Source: Bacteroidota bacterium
Lineage (GTDB): Bacteria > Bacteroidota > Bacteroidia > CAILMK01 > JACPUW01
Assembly: GCA_016192035.1 (NCBI GenBank)
Contig: JACPUW010000010.1
Coordinates: 1 to 64,000, forward strand
Reading direction: 5' to 3'
Length of the DNA stretch: 64,000 nt
This document shows positions 34,438 to 44,904 of the stretch, one piece after another. The position numbers and the translations under genes were made by a program. Positions within the stretch are counted from its first letter, which is position 1, and the number at the start of each line of letters is the position of its first letter. The notes below the pieces were generated by a model, which did not search any database, was not told where the DNA came from, and saw nothing but the letters and a program-made list of their open reading frames with translations.

Positions 34438-35703
34438 CTACTCCAAGGGCAAACCCCTCAAATCGCCGTCACCGAGCTGTAAAGCCCTGACTTCCTGCAC
34501 GGCATTGCCTGCTATTCCTTTAATAGAGCCATACATGTCTATGGTGCTGTCCATCACCTTGCCTATTTGTTTTTCGCGCTCTTTCCAAATGCGCTGCATG
34601 GCCCTTTTTTCGCTATCCAGGGCCGACTGAAGGGAGGTGAAGGCTTCCACGATGGCTTCTACCTGCATACGGAAGGTGGTCCCAGTGAGGAAGTCATACA
34701 GCATGTGCATTTTATCGCCTTTATGCTCTTGGTTGCCAGCGGCATCACTAAGTTTAACCACCGTTTCGCGCAGCACTGCGCACAGTCCTTTGAATTCATC
34801 AAAGGTGCAGATCCAAACACCGTCCAGTAGCCCCATCCGGTCTAGCTCGGGAGGCATGGCCTGGGTAACCAGTACGCCTACGTCGGCGCCGTGTTCGCGC
34901 ATGTCATTCTTGAACTTGCCTATCCAGGCCGAAGAGAAATCCTTGGTGCGCTTGCTTTCATAATAGATGCGGCCACAATTCTGTTTGGTCCTGGTGTGCA
35001 CCACCTGGATACAGTCACCGCCCCTTGCACCTTTCTTTATTTCTGTTATGGTGTCCAGTGGAAACTTGGCGGTGAGCCACTCTTCAATGGCCAATTCTTG
35101 CACCTCGCCCTGTAGCTGCATGGAACCCTGCTCCTGTTTGCGCTTCATTTCTTCGGTGAGTTTTTTCTGGTCTTCCAGCTGTTTTATCAATTCCCTGAAC
35201 TTGAGCTCATTTTTTTCTTCCTCGGCACGTTTTATCCGCTCTCTTTCGGCCAGTATCTGCTCATTGAGTTTTTTCTGTGCGGCCGCCTCCACCGCCTCCT
35301 TTACTTCGTCTTTTTCGCGCTTAAGCCGCTCTATTTCTGCCTTGGTGCGGTTTAGTTCTTTGAGTTGCAGGGATTTTTCATTCAATTCCTTCTGCAGCAA
35401 GCCATAGCGCTCTGCTTGTTCTTGTTCTACCTTCTGCTTGAGTTTGGCTTCAATTATCTGTCTATCTTGTTGCAATTGCTTTTCCAGTTTTTCCTTAAAC
35501 AGTTCATTTTCTTTTTGTTTTTTATCTTCAAACTCGGCCCTGGCCATGGCCAGGGCGGTTTCCTTTTCGGCCATTTGCTGGCGCACCTGGGCCAAGTCGT
35601 TTTGGTACTTCTGCTGTATTTGTACTTCTAGCTGATGGGCCAAAACGTCTTGTACATCAATAGCCTCCCCGCAATTGGGACACTTGATTTTAGTGGTTGA
35701 CAT
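34438..35703 (-). CDS. DUF2130 coiled-coil protein
   Basis: A 421-residue protein with three parts. A short N-terminal CxxC zinc-ribbon half (KIKCPNCGEA) is followed by a long charged coiled coil (about residues 30-200, rich in Lys/Glu). The C-terminal DUF2130 domain follows (about 205-400; EWLTAKFPLDTITEIKKGARGGDC). The domain is restriction-endonuclease-like in appearance and has been compared with RmuC, but its function is not established. It is the first gene of the minus-strand run toward 30422. Confidence 0.82.
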   Translation of the reverse strand: MSTTKIKCPNCGEAIDVQDVLAHQLEVQIQQKYQNDLAQVRQQMAEKETALAMARAEFEDKKQKENELFKEKLEKQLQQDRQIIEAKLKQKVEQEQAERYGLLQKELNEKSLQLKELNRTKAEIERLKREKDEVKEAVEAAAQKKLNEQILAERERIKRAEEEKNELKFRELIKQLEDQKKLTEEMKRKQEQGSMQLQGEVQELAIEEWLTAKFPLDTITEIKKGARGGDCIQVVHTRTKQNCGRIYYESKRTKDFSSAWIGKFKNDMREHGADVGVLVTQAMPPELDRMGLLDGVWICTFDEFKGLCAVLRETVVKLSDAAGNQEHKGDKMHMLYDFLTGTTFRMQVEAIVEAFTSLQSALDSEKRAMQRIWKEREKQIGKVMDSTIDMYGSIKGIAGNAVQEVRALQLGDGDLRGLPLE

Positions 35704-35913
35704 AGTCACGATTTTTTTTATGGTGCAATTAGGTTAGCCCCCAATGCAAGGGTACAAAAATGGGGGAATATGGCCAACCCACAAAATCCCCTTCCCAGCG
35801 CACCAAAGCTGGCCTATCCTGGCCTTTCTACTGCTTTAATGAACACTCCTAAAAGGTTTTTGTGTAAACCGTATAATGCCCACTGCCCTTGACTGGGTGC
35901 TGGTCGCCACTTT

Positions 35914-36447
35914 CTAAAATTCCAAAAATCCTTCTACCTGCCGTTTTAGGTAGCCTAGGTATTGTTCCGTGAGGGCTCCTGTGGGGAGCAGGTTATTTTC
36001 TATGCGCATAAGCCTGGGTTTCTGCGCAAACACGTGCATGCCCAAGTAGTTAAAAATATCGGCAAGGTGGCTCAGTGCCAGTGCACTTCCTTGGTTGCCC
36101 GAAGATATGCCCACCAAGGCCGCCTTTTTATTCCTGAAACTGGAAGGATACTCCAGTCCATCAATAAAGGCCTTGAGTACCCCGGGGAAAGAGCCATTGT
36201 ACTCGGGAACAATAAAGACAAACTTTGTCGATGCGGTGATGACCCTTTGGAATTCATTGAATATCTGATTTTTCTTAGAATTGTCGTAGAGTGCTGTGAA
36301 TACAAAATCAGGTGGCAGTTGTTCAAGGTCTATCAATTGTGCCTCAATGCCCGCATGGGACATAAGGTCTTGGTAAATCAATGCCAACCGGTATGACATT
36401 GCCCCCTTTCTATTGGTGGACGAAATGATGGCGTAGGTGGATTCCAT
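35914..36447 (-). CDS. NAD(P)H-dependent FMN reductase
   Basis: A 177-residue flavodoxin-like protein of the NADPH-dependent FMN reductase family. The phosphate-binding start is AIISSTNRKGAMS, followed by FIVPEYNGSFPGVLKAFIDGL and the Bacteroidota-typical GISSGNQGSALALSHL. It may reduce quinones, azo dyes or flavin; the target is not assigned. I start at 36447 because MESTYAIISS begins the first strand. Confidence 0.85.
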   Translation of the reverse strand: MESTYAIISSTNRKGAMSYRLALIYQDLMSHAGIEAQLIDLEQLPPDFVFTALYDNSKKNQIFNEFQRVITASTKFVFIVPEYNGSFPGVLKAFIDGLEYPSSFRNKKAALVGISSGNQGSALALSHLADIFNYLGMHVFAQKPRLMRIENNLLPTGALTEQYLGYLKRQVEGFLEF

Positions 36448-36541
36448 GTGAATGTGCCGCAAAGGTTTATATTGAAGTTATGCTATTGATATAGCGTTCC
36501 ATCCAACAAAGCCCAAGCCCAAAGGTTCGTGGCCCGCGCCC

Positions 36542-37558
36542 TTATGCCCACACCCGGGTGCCCTCTGTGCAGTTGGTGCAGATGTCAATTTGGTTTCTAC
36601 CCGCCAAAATGGCCTTTCTAAAAGAATGGTAATTGTCTGAACGCCATATATCAGAAAAAGACGCATCGGTTACACTGCCCATAGGGTGGGTTGCGTCTTT
36701 GTCAAAACAACATGGAACCACCTGTCCATCCCAGGTAAATACACAGGAATGCCACATTTTCCAGCAGTGGTTTAGCAGTTTGTTTTTTATGGCATAAGTA
36801 CCATCAGGCTGCCTTTTGTAACGGCTAAACCGCTCTATGGTGGGGATAAGCGGATTACCTTGAGTGTAGTCATATACCTGGGCGGTTTTAAAAAGCACCT
36901 GGTCCACCCCAACCTCGCGTGCCAAATCTTTGATTTCCTGTATTTGGTGCTGGTTTGGTTTCACCACCAGAAACTGAAAGATGACATGTGGAAGTGAGGA
37001 TCCGGCTTCCTTTTTGGCTTTCACTATATTCTTGGCACCTTCTATCACCTTATTCAGATTACCTCCCACCCGGTACTGGGCATAGGTGTCTTGGGTGGTA
37101 CCGTCTATGGAAATGATGAGCCTGGAAAGTCCAGATTCTACTGTTTTTTTGGCATTTGCTTCATGTAGGTAGTGGGCATTTGTAGAAATGGCCGTATAGA
37201 TGCGCCTGCGGGATGCAAAGGCGATAAAATCAAATAATCTAGGGTGTAAATATGGCTCCCCTTGAAAGTATAGTATAATGTACACCAAATAGTTGGCCAA
37301 TTGATCTACTATGGTTTGATAGGTTTCAAGTGAAAGCATGCCAGTGGGCCGCGAAAACTGGCGCAGGCCGCTGGGGCATTCAGGGCAGCGGAGATTGCAA
37401 CTGGTAGTGGGCTCCACCGAAATGGAAAATGGAAGGCCCCACATAATGGGTTTACCTCGCAAGCGCGACCAATGATAACTAAGCCAAATCTTTAGGGCAT
37501 TTGCCAAACGCCTGGGCCTCAAGCAGGTGAGCAGATGAAGGGCATCGTGCAGCGGCAT
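36542..37558 (-). CDS. radical SAM protein with SPASM domain
   Basis: A 338-residue radical SAM enzyme. The cluster motif CNLRCPEC has Cys54, Cys58 and Cys61. A C-terminal SPASM domain holds auxiliary-cluster cysteines (LLNHCWKMWHSC, VVPCCFD, DICTNC). SPASM enzymes often modify peptides or proteins, or act in sugar-linked pathways; no precursor peptide is visible nearby. The thioredoxin-like gene ends 5 bases upstream, so the two are cotranscribed. Confidence 0.85.
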   Translation of the reverse strand: MPLHDALHLLTCLRPRRLANALKIWLSYHWSRLRGKPIMWGLPFSISVEPTTSCNLRCPECPSGLRQFSRPTGMLSLETYQTIVDQLANYLVYIILYFQGEPYLHPRLFDFIAFASRRRIYTAISTNAHYLHEANAKKTVESGLSRLIISIDGTTQDTYAQYRVGGNLNKVIEGAKNIVKAKKEAGSSLPHVIFQFLVVKPNQHQIQEIKDLAREVGVDQVLFKTAQVYDYTQGNPLIPTIERFSRYKRQPDGTYAIKNKLLNHCWKMWHSCVFTWDGQVVPCCFDKDATHPMGSVTDASFSDIWRSDNYHSFRKAILAGRNQIDICTNCTEGTRVWA

Positions 37559-37563
37559 GTATT

Positions 37564-39216
37564 CTAGCCCTCGCCTTCCCCGGTTTCTTCTCCTTCTTCG
37601 GTATCGCCTTCTTCCAGTTCTTGCTCAAAACCGTGCTCCTTGAGCCAGGTATCTATGTCTTCATGCTCCATGCCGTCCACTTCATGTAGCAACATTTTTC
37701 GTAGGGTAAGCCAATCGAGCCGAACGCCAATGAACTTTTTCTCCTTGTCAACCAAATAGATAACTGGCGTACTATAGATATTGTAGTAGTATCTAAAATT
37801 GGTTTGGTTCAAGGGATCGGCCACGTTTATCCAGTCTAGGTTGTTTTCTTTCACGTATTTGCGGTAGTCTTCAGATTCTACCCTATTGATCACATTGCCA
37901 TCGGCATCCTTTATGTCCTTTTGGTCGGTATTTACGGCAAACACTGTCACTCCTTTGCCCTTGTAGTCATCAAAAATGGATTTCACTTTAGGGGTTACTT
38001 TTTTGCAGTGCCCACAAGTAGCTGAGTAAAAATAAACAATGGTGTAGTCGGCTTTGGTGGTGTAGAGTGAACGGGGCACGCCGTCGTAGTCAAGCATCAC
38101 CATGTCATGGGCCATATTGCCCACCAGCACATTGCACTCTTTGTTGAGATGGTCTAAGAGTTTCTCTTTTTGCTTGGCCTTCATCCAGTCCACTTCAGGG
38201 TCGTTGGCGTAGTACTTATTGCCTATACAGCATACTACCGCATTCATACCCATTATATTGGAGTTTTCATACTTGCTCATTATCCAGGTGAGTATGTTTT
38301 TGTACACCTCCTTATTGGCCTCCCTTGCCTGGTCTATAAGCCCCATGGCACTGGCGCAAATGCTATCGGGCACTTGCACGGTAAGCGATTGTCCCATATA
38401 CTTATTCACCCTATCCCGCAGTATGGGGGTGCGCAGGATGCGGTCGTCTGAAAAGTCCACATAATCCCAAAAGTGTTGTTTGAAATACAAGTACCGCCAC
38501 ATAGATGAATCGGCATCGGGCTTGGCCAGGTATGACTCGGGTATCTCAGGCACCTCTGGCTCACGCATCAGGTTGATAATGAGTGCCACCATACTCTCTG
38601 GGTATTTTTCTGCCAAGCCCAATTGGTACTCGGTCAGTGCCTTGGCCGATGACTCTGATAGCGCGCGGATGACCTTAAGGGAATCCTTGTTGCCGGCGTC
38701 CTTGTTTGCCGTGTATCGGTCGCCAAGCCGCTTGGCCGTTATGCTGCGTTTCACCCTTTCCCTTTGGTAGTCAAAAAACAAGCTGTTTTCAGGGGAACCT
38801 TTTGCCTGTAGCAGGGGCAATGGATCGGTGGTATTGGGCGCCTCCAGGGTAAACCCTGACTCGGTAGCCGAATACACAAACTCAAAAAGGCTTACCCCAT
38901 CTATGGCTACCAGGTAAATTCCACCTTCCCAATCAGCTTTGCCCTCAGCTATGGCTAGGCCTTTGTCATCGGTAGTAAGGGTATCGCGCACGAAAGTCTT
39001 GCCCGAATGATGGTAACCCAAGATAATCTCCTTGTTGGGTTGATCGGCCAGCAAAATCTTAAAACTGTGACCTTTAACCCTTTTAGTTTCATACGGCAGT
39101 GGCTTAAAGGCGGGCCATATATCCAGGATAGTGGAACTGCCCTGGGCAAGTGACATAAAGGGAATCCACAAGGCCAATACTAGTAGGCTAAAGGTGCGCG
39201 CACAAAATCTGGTCAT
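37564..39216 (-). CDS. secreted TlpA-like thioredoxin-fold protein
   Basis: A 550-residue exported protein with a signal peptide (cleavage near residue 25, SLAQG). An N-terminal region of unknown fold is followed by a thioredoxin domain with CGHC near residue 400 (YFYSATCGHCKK), and a very acidic C-terminal tail of Glu/Gly ends the chain. It resembles Bacteroidota TlpA/DUF5106 proteins that handle disulfides or peroxide in the periplasm. It precedes the radical SAM gene by 5 bases. Confidence 0.82.
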   Translation of the reverse strand: MTRFCARTFSLLVLALWIPFMSLAQGSSTILDIWPAFKPLPYETKRVKGHSFKILLADQPNKEIILGYHHSGKTFVRDTLTTDDKGLAIAEGKADWEGGIYLVAIDGVSLFEFVYSATESGFTLEAPNTTDPLPLLQAKGSPENSLFFDYQRERVKRSITAKRLGDRYTANKDAGNKDSLKVIRALSESSAKALTEYQLGLAEKYPESMVALIINLMREPEVPEIPESYLAKPDADSSMWRYLYFKQHFWDYVDFSDDRILRTPILRDRVNKYMGQSLTVQVPDSICASAMGLIDQAREANKEVYKNILTWIMSKYENSNIMGMNAVVCCIGNKYYANDPEVDWMKAKQKEKLLDHLNKECNVLVGNMAHDMVMLDYDGVPRSLYTTKADYTIVYFYSATCGHCKKVTPKVKSIFDDYKGKGVTVFAVNTDQKDIKDADGNVINRVESEDYRKYVKENNLDWINVADPLNQTNFRYYYNIYSTPVIYLVDKEKKFIGVRLDWLTLRKMLLHEVDGMEHEDIDTWLKEHGFEQELEEGDTEEGEETGEGEG

Positions 39217-39406
39217 GTTACAAAGGTATTTTTCTTCTATCAGGCCAATTGCCTAATACCAACCCAAAGTGCCAAGAAAAGTTGGTTGGGTATGGCAGGG
39301 TAAAAGTATCTTTTGCCATTTGGTGGCTATTCACAACAATTTGTTAAGGCATACAGGGGATAATTTGCGGCACCGCAGGGAGCGGGCCACGCATATTGAA
39401 TATAAG

Positions 39407-40780
39407 TTGTTCTGTATAATTGACATAGAAACCACAGGTGGCAGTGCAGCCCGACACAGGATCATAGAAATTGGCGGGTGCCTGCACGATGGCGAGCGTG
39501 TAGTGGAGCGCTTCCACTCCTATGTAAATCCCGGCGTGGCCATTCCCTCATTCATCACCCAGCTCACTGGCATAGATGACGATACGGTGGCCAATGCCCC
39601 CACTTTTGCACAACTGGCCCACGAATTTTACCAGTTTATGGCTGGGCACGTGTTTGTGGCCCACAACGTAGGTTTTGACTACGGTTTTATAAAAAACCAC
39701 CTGGCCGAAGAGGGGATTTCCGTTCAGTCCCAGCGCCTTTGTACCGTAAGGTTGGCACGCAAGGTGTTGCCCGGACTGGCCTCTTACAGCTTGGGCAGGC
39801 TCTGCCAGTCGCTGCACATACCGGTAGAGGGCCGCCATACAGCCCTGGGCGATGTGGAAGCTACATCGAAACTGTTTTCTCTGCTAAAATCGCTTGATAA
39901 TAAGGGCATTATAGCGCAAATGACCAAGCGCAATTCAAAGGAATGGACATTGCCGCCACACATAGACCGTCAAATACTTGACAGCCTTCCAGCTAGCCAA
40001 GGGGTGTACCTTATGCTCGACCAGCAAGCCAGGCCTATTTACATAGGCAAGTCAAAGAACATAAGGTCAAGGGTAGAATCGCACTTTGGCACCGGTTCGG
40101 AGTCCAGGCTCAAGGGGGCGCTAATAGAACAAGTGCGCAGCATACATACCATACCCTGCGGCAACGACCTGATAACCGACCTAACTGAGCTTCATGAAAT
40201 AAAAAAACACTGGCCCAGGTACAACAGGGAGTATAAAAAGCGGGCAGTGGTGTACGGCATATACCACTATACCGATGCCAGGGGGTACATTAGGTATCAC
40301 GTACACAAGGTGTTGCTCCGCAGCAAACCATTGCTGGTATTTACCGACTATACCAGTGCGTACCAGTACCTAAAGGAATTGGGCAACCGGTTTCAACTTT
40401 GCCCAAAACTCATTGGATTGCAGCTACATGGACATCACTGCATACAACAACGCGAGGGGCTATGCCAAGACATATGCCCATGTGGCAAACCTGCTGAAGA
40501 TTACTCTCAGCGCACCCAAGCCTCACTGCGGCACATAGAGCAGGGAAAAATGACCTATATGATAGTGGGCCAAGGACTCCAACCGTCCACCTATGGGGTA
40601 GTGCTGGTGGAAAAAGGCCGCTACCTGGGGTACGGTTACACCGAAAAACAGCCCGAAATGGCAGATTTTGAGCAGTTAAAATTGGGAATCGCCCTGCATA
40701 AGCCGAGCATGGAAGTGGAACAAATACTACAGGTACACCTGGCACGTGGCGGCCCCTACCTAAGGGTGCTTATGGCATAG
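39407..40780 (+). CDS. DnaQ-like exonuclease fused to a UvrC-like GIY-YIG nuclease
   Basis: A 457-residue fusion. The N-terminal DEDDh exonuclease has IIDIETTGG, VFVAHNVGFDYGF and the HTALGDVEAT segment, like the epsilon proofreading subunit. From about residue 200 a GIY-YIG domain follows (GVYLMLDQQARPIYIGKSKNIRSR) like UvrC/Cho. Such fusions are known and thought to act in DNA repair. No ATG fits the start; the TTG at 39407 gives MFCIIDIETTGG, matching the family, whereas the open frame begins at 39269 with unrelated residues. Confidence 0.82.
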   Translation: MFCIIDIETTGGSAARHRIIEIGGCLHDGERVVERFHSYVNPGVAIPSFITQLTGIDDDTVANAPTFAQLAHEFYQFMAGHVFVAHNVGFDYGFIKNHLAEEGISVQSQRLCTVRLARKVLPGLASYSLGRLCQSLHIPVEGRHTALGDVEATSKLFSLLKSLDNKGIIAQMTKRNSKEWTLPPHIDRQILDSLPASQGVYLMLDQQARPIYIGKSKNIRSRVESHFGTGSESRLKGALIEQVRSIHTIPCGNDLITDLTELHEIKKHWPRYNREYKKRAVVYGIYHYTDARGYIRYHVHKVLLRSKPLLVFTDYTSAYQYLKELGNRFQLCPKLIGLQLHGHHCIQQREGLCQDICPCGKPAEDYSQRTQASLRHIEQGKMTYMIVGQGLQPSTYGVVLVEKGRYLGYGYTEKQPEMADFEQLKLGIALHKPSMEVEQILQVHLARGGPYLRVLMA

Positions 40781-40782
40781 CC

Positions 40783-42138
40783 CTATTCCTTAGTAGGCTT
40801 GAAATCGGTTAGCGCGTAGTTTTTTACCCACTGTTCCTTACCATTGGCATCATACACCGCAATGGTCAGGGTGCGTGCGCCCCATTTGCCGTCAAAAGTG
40901 AGCATGGCAAAATTGCGGTCGGCTACCTGGGTGCCTGGCACCTGAAACAGGTTGCCCTCGTCCTTGGCCACATGAGAACTTGATGTGAGCGGCGACACGG
41001 TAAGGTCGCGCAGCGGATACGTCCCTTCCCGGGGCAGCTCGGTAAGTTCGGTGTGGTGCCTGTCGCCACTGAGGAAAAGCACCCCCGTAATACCTTCCTC
41101 CTGTATGCGTTGCAACAAGTAGGCCCGCTCCTCCTCATAGTTGGCGTAGTTTTCATACACCTTGGCCGGGTTGAGCACCTGCCCGCCGGTACCTATTACC
41201 TTAAAATTGGCCCTGCTGGCCTTCAGGTTCTCAATTAGCCAGTCCACCTGCTTTTGGCCAAAATATGATATATCATTTGCTTTCAAATCGTTGGCCGATC
41301 TGAACCAGCGGTCATCCAAGAGGTAAAAGTCCACATCACCCCAAGTCCATTGGGTTACCGCACAAGCCTCATCAAGAAATCCGTAGTTTGGATTGGCCCA
41401 GAAATTCTTGAACACCTCCAGTGACAAGTCTTTATGGACAAAACTGCGGTTGTGGTCGTTGGGCCCGTAGTCATGGTCGTCCCATGTGGCATAATGGTGG
41501 GTGCCGGCCAGGAGTGGCTGCAACTCCGGCGTGCTGCGCGTGTGGGTGTTGCGGTAGTTCATTCCCGTGCGTGTGCCCCAATCGGCTTCGCGGTAGTAGG
41601 TGTTGTCGCCCAACCAAATCATGAGGTCGGGTTCCTGCGCATGGATAGACGACAATATTTGGTAATCACCGCCGTAAGGCTTTCCCTTTCTATCAAAGGG
41701 TTCATCGTTGATATACAAGCAACTGCCCACGGCAACGCTAAAAGTGGGCGGGTCGGACTTAAAAGACCAGTCGGGGGCCGAAATAAAAGTGAGCGGGTAA
41801 CCGAATTCTACCGCTTCACCATTGATATACAGCTTATATTCATACCTCTTTCCTGGCATTACCTCATAGGCCAGCAGATGGGCGGTAAATGCGTTTTCCC
41901 CGGAGGTGGTTATGGACTGGGTTTCAAGTACTGGAGCAGGACTCTCTACGTCCCAATACTTTACCTGTACATCAGCACGGGTTTTGGTTTGTGCCCAGAT
42001 CATCACCTCACGCATATCAGAGTAGCCCAACATAGGGCCTGCTTGCAGCAAATCGCGCGGATCTACCTTGGCCGGCTGGCCCACCACACAGGCATTTGCC
42101 CAAAGGGTAGCAAGTGAAAGGAGTAGGAATCGGTTCAT
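40783..42138 (-). CDS. PhoD-like alkaline phosphatase
   Basis: A 451-residue secreted metallophosphatase with a signal peptide of about 18-20 residues. Metal-binding motifs of the PhoD family are visible: MIWLGDNTYYREADWG, ATWDDHDYGPND, and FLSGDRHHTEL. It likely hydrolyses phosphodiesters or monoesters outside the cytoplasm to obtain phosphate. It converges with the fusion nuclease gene, with only 2 bases between. Confidence 0.88.
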   Translation of the reverse strand: MNRFLLLSLATLWANACVVGQPAKVDPRDLLQAGPMLGYSDMREVMIWAQTKTRADVQVKYWDVESPAPVLETQSITTSGENAFTAHLLAYEVMPGKRYEYKLYINGEAVEFGYPLTFISAPDWSFKSDPPTFSVAVGSCLYINDEPFDRKGKPYGGDYQILSSIHAQEPDLMIWLGDNTYYREADWGTRTGMNYRNTHTRSTPELQPLLAGTHHYATWDDHDYGPNDHNRSFVHKDLSLEVFKNFWANPNYGFLDEACAVTQWTWGDVDFYLLDDRWFRSANDLKANDISYFGQKQVDWLIENLKASRANFKVIGTGGQVLNPAKVYENYANYEEERAYLLQRIQEEGITGVLFLSGDRHHTELTELPREGTYPLRDLTVSPLTSSSHVAKDEGNLFQVPGTQVADRNFAMLTFDGKWGARTLTIAVYDANGKEQWVKNYALTDFKPTKE

Positions 42139-42313
42139 GCCGCAAGATTAGGAATGAATGATGACCTAAATGTGAATGGGCCAAATGAAATGCCCTGTGG
42201 GCCCACTTGCCCATGTGGCCGCATTTGTCGGCAAAAGGGAAATGAAATAAGTCTATAATTTTATACACCTATCTTTCAATCAATTACCAACTAGTTACAC
42301 AATTCGTGGATAG

Positions 42314-42334
42314 CTGCGCAGCATACTTGCGCAG
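42314..42334. repeat. perfect inverted repeat before the 42371 gene
   Basis: CTGCGCA (42314-42320) and TGCGCAG (42328-42334) around a 7-base loop. No T run follows, so it is more likely an operator or RNA hairpin than a terminator. Confidence 0.45.
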
Positions 42335-42370
42335 TGACTGGAAATATTTGGCAAGCATTATACAACCAAA

Positions 42371-42835
42371 ATGAGCAGTCAACAACCAAGCGCGGTACTC
42401 ACGAAAGACAACGTTCGCCAATGGCGCGACTTTCTGGATGTTTTACTCTTTGCCCGTCAGAACCGCTGCGAATTAGTGGTACCCGACAGGTATCCTGAGC
42501 TGAACACCCTGCTGGAAATACAGGGCAACATAGGGCCAAGCATACACCAAATAAACCGGGACTATGCAAGGTGCTATAAGAACCTACGTGTGTATAGGGG
42601 TGAATTTGACAATATATCAAGCCTTTTGGTGCTAAAAAACATGAAGGTGAGTTCTGGCAGGTTGTTTCAGAAATCAGGTGACCAGCGCTTGCTGTGCTAT
42701 ACCAGCAACCAGGCGCGGGTGAACGAACTGGAGGTACATTCCGATTTTTTGGCCATAGCCCTGTATGGTGAAGGCAACTATGTGGGTACCAAGGTGTTTA
42801 TGCGCGAACACATGATTGAATTGCTCAGTCTATAG
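42371..42835 (+). CDS. uncharacterised cytosolic protein
   Basis: A 154-residue protein without signal, membrane helix or recognised domain. It is moderately charged and helical at the N-terminus (VRQWRDFLDVLLFARQNRC). Its promoter region contains the inverted repeat at 42314-42334. It is isolated between convergent and same-direction neighbours with no close partner, so no function is proposed. Confidence 0.55.
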   Translation: MSSQQPSAVLTKDNVRQWRDFLDVLLFARQNRCELVVPDRYPELNTLLEIQGNIGPSIHQINRDYARCYKNLRVYRGEFDNISSLLVLKNMKVSSGRLFQKSGDQRLLCYTSNQARVNELEVHSDFLAIALYGEGNYVGTKVFMREHMIELLSL

Positions 42836-43030
42836 GGGTTTGGGTTTTTTGCCGCAAGCCATTCTTCCGGCTGCCACAATAAATGCCAGGGCTATTGAGA
42901 AAACTTGCCCCCGGCTGTCACCTTCCCAATCAACATAACCATAGGCATACCGTGGTATTTTTACCTATGTAGCCAATAAGGAAAGCCCCGGATGGGGGTA
43001 CCACTGGGGCTATGTCCATGTGCCCTTTGC

Positions 43031-44797
43031 TTACTTAATCATATAAGGCATAATCAAGGCCGGGCCTTCCATTTGGGCCAGCCACTTTATCTGTTTGTAC
43101 AACCTGTATTCGGTTTCGCCCATTTCGTTGGCTATCACGGCATCTTTCACTCCTGACAATTCGTTGAGCAGTTCATTGAAGGGGTTTTTCACCTCTGGGA
43201 GTTCGCGTATGGAATAGGTAGAGAGCCCCGCTTTTTCGGCGGCCAAGGCTATAGCCCTATCCAGTCCGCCAAGTTCGTCCACTAGGCCTATCTCTTTGGC
43301 CTCCACTCCAGTCCATACACGCCCCTGTCCATACTTATTTACCAGTGCGGTGTCCATGTTTCGGCCCTTGGCCACGTGGCTTATGAAATTGATATATATC
43401 CGGTCCAGTTCGTCCTGGATAATCCGGCGCTCCTCCAGTGTCATTTCCCTGTTGGGGTTGCCCAAGTCGGCGTAGGGCCCTGACTTGATGCGGTCAAAAG
43501 TGACCCCCAGTTTGTCTTCAAAGAAAGCACCGGTATAGGGCAGCACGCCAATCACCCCAATAGATCCGGTGAGCGTGCTCGGTTGGGCCACAATGGCATC
43601 GGCCAGGCAGGAGATATAGTAACCGCCCGAAGCTGCCACATCGCCCATAGAAACCACCACGGGTTTACCGGCCTGTCGGCACAGATCCACCTCGCGCAGT
43701 ATGATGTCAGATGCCAATGCGCTACCACCGGGTGAGTTTACCCTGAGCACCACGGCTTTGATTTTCTCGTTTAGGCGAGCCTCCCTGATGGTTTCTGAAA
43801 GGCCCTCGGCGCCTATGCGTTCGTCATTGCCCTTGCCCATGCCTATTTCACCCACGGCATACACCACAGCAATTTTATCTTCCTGTTTTTCTTCTTTCAA
43901 CGTGGCCACGTATTCACCTATTCCTATGGTTTCTACCTCGTCATATTTATCCTTGCCCATCAAACCTGCCAATTGGACTAGCACCTGGTCGCGGTACACT
44001 AGGGCATCAACTAGACCAAAACCAACTGCATCAGATGGTTGTCTGATCAACATGCCGTTGGCAATGCCGCGAAGCGTGGCGGTATCCATGCCCCTGGCAA
44101 GCGATATTCTTTGTAGGTACTCTGTATATACCGTGCTCATGATGGCGCGCATCTGTGAGCGGTTGGCGGGGCTCATTTCCTTTTCGCTCAGTGGTTCGCC
44201 CGCACTCTTAAACTTGCCGTGCTTGATTACCCTGGGGTCTATGCCCAGTTTTTCAAAAGCACCCTTAAGGAATACCAGCTCCATGAGGGCACCATCAAAG
44301 GCAAAACCACCCGTGGGCTGCATATAGATGGTGTCGGCCAGTGATGCCAGGTAATACGTAGGCTCGGTATAGTAGTCGGCATAAGCTATAATGGGCTTGC
44401 CCGACGATTTAAAATCTTTAATGGCATCATAGACCGTTTCAATTGAGGCACGGCCACCCAAAAAAACGGTCAGGTCCAGGAACATGGCTTTGATATTGGC
44501 ATCATCCTTGGCCGCTTTCATAGACTGGGTGATATGGGTGAGTGCCAATCCCGAGGAGGTATTGAAGTCTTCGTCAAAACTGAATCCGTTGAATGAATTG
44601 CTCAGGTCGCGCTCGGTAATGAGGGAGGATAGCTCAGGAACAAACAGGGATGGTTCGCTCAAGGGCTTGGCATCCTTATCATTGCCAAAAGTGCTTGCCA
44701 TACCGGCCATTATGCCAATCAAAAGGAAAAAACCGATGAACCCCGCCAAAAGGGTTCCGAAAAAACTGGCAAACAAGAATTTAAAAAATTGTCGCAT
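43031..44797 (-). CDS. sppA: signal peptide peptidase SppA, 67-kDa type
   Basis: A 588-residue inner-membrane serine protease with two tandem S49 domains, which degrades leftover signal peptides. An N-terminal membrane helix ([22 protein letters not shown]) anchors it. The first domain holds the likely general-base Lys region and the second holds the nucleophile in [12 protein letters not shown] (about residue 385). I start at 44797 because a TACTTTTG box at 44822-44829 lies upstream of it and inside the longer open frame. Confidence 0.92.
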   Translation of the reverse strand: MRQFFKFLFASFFGTLLAGFIGFFLLIGIMAGMASTFGNDKDAKPLSEPSLFVPELSSLITERDLSNSFNGFSFDEDFNTSSGLALTHITQSMKAAKDDANIKAMFLDLTVFLGGRASIETVYDAIKDFKSSGKPIIAYADYYTEPTYYLASLADTIYMQPTGGFAFDGALMELVFLKGAFEKLGIDPRVIKHGKFKSAGEPLSEKEMSPANRSQMRAIMSTVYTEYLQRISLARGMDTATLRGIANGMLIRQPSDAVGFGLVDALVYRDQVLVQLAGLMGKDKYDEVETIGIGEYVATLKEEKQEDKIAVVYAVGEIGMGKGNDERIGAEGLSETIREARLNEKIKAVVLRVNSPGGSALASDIILREVDLCRQAGKPVVVSMGDVAASGGYYISCLADAIVAQPSTLTGSIGVIGVLPYTGAFFEDKLGVTFDRIKSGPYADLGNPNREMTLEERRIIQDELDRIYINFISHVAKGRNMDTALVNKYGQGRVWTGVEAKEIGLVDELGGLDRAIALAAEKAGLSTYSIRELPEVKNPFNELLNELSGVKDAVIANEMGETEYRLYKQIKWLAQMEGPALIMPYMIK

Positions 44798-44821
44798 GAA
44801 TTGTGTTTTGAGTAAGAGGTT

Positions 44822-44829
44822 CAAAAGTA
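44822..44829 (-). promoter_or_regulatory. -7 promoter box of sppA
   Basis: TACTTTTG on the minus strand, an exact match, 25 bases before the chosen ATG; it decides between the two candidate starts. Confidence 0.6.
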
Positions 44830-44904
44830 TCTACACACCGTGTCAAAGGATGTTTTATTCCACCAATGGGTAAAAAGGCTTCAAAATAGCATAATATCAA
44901 AGCC

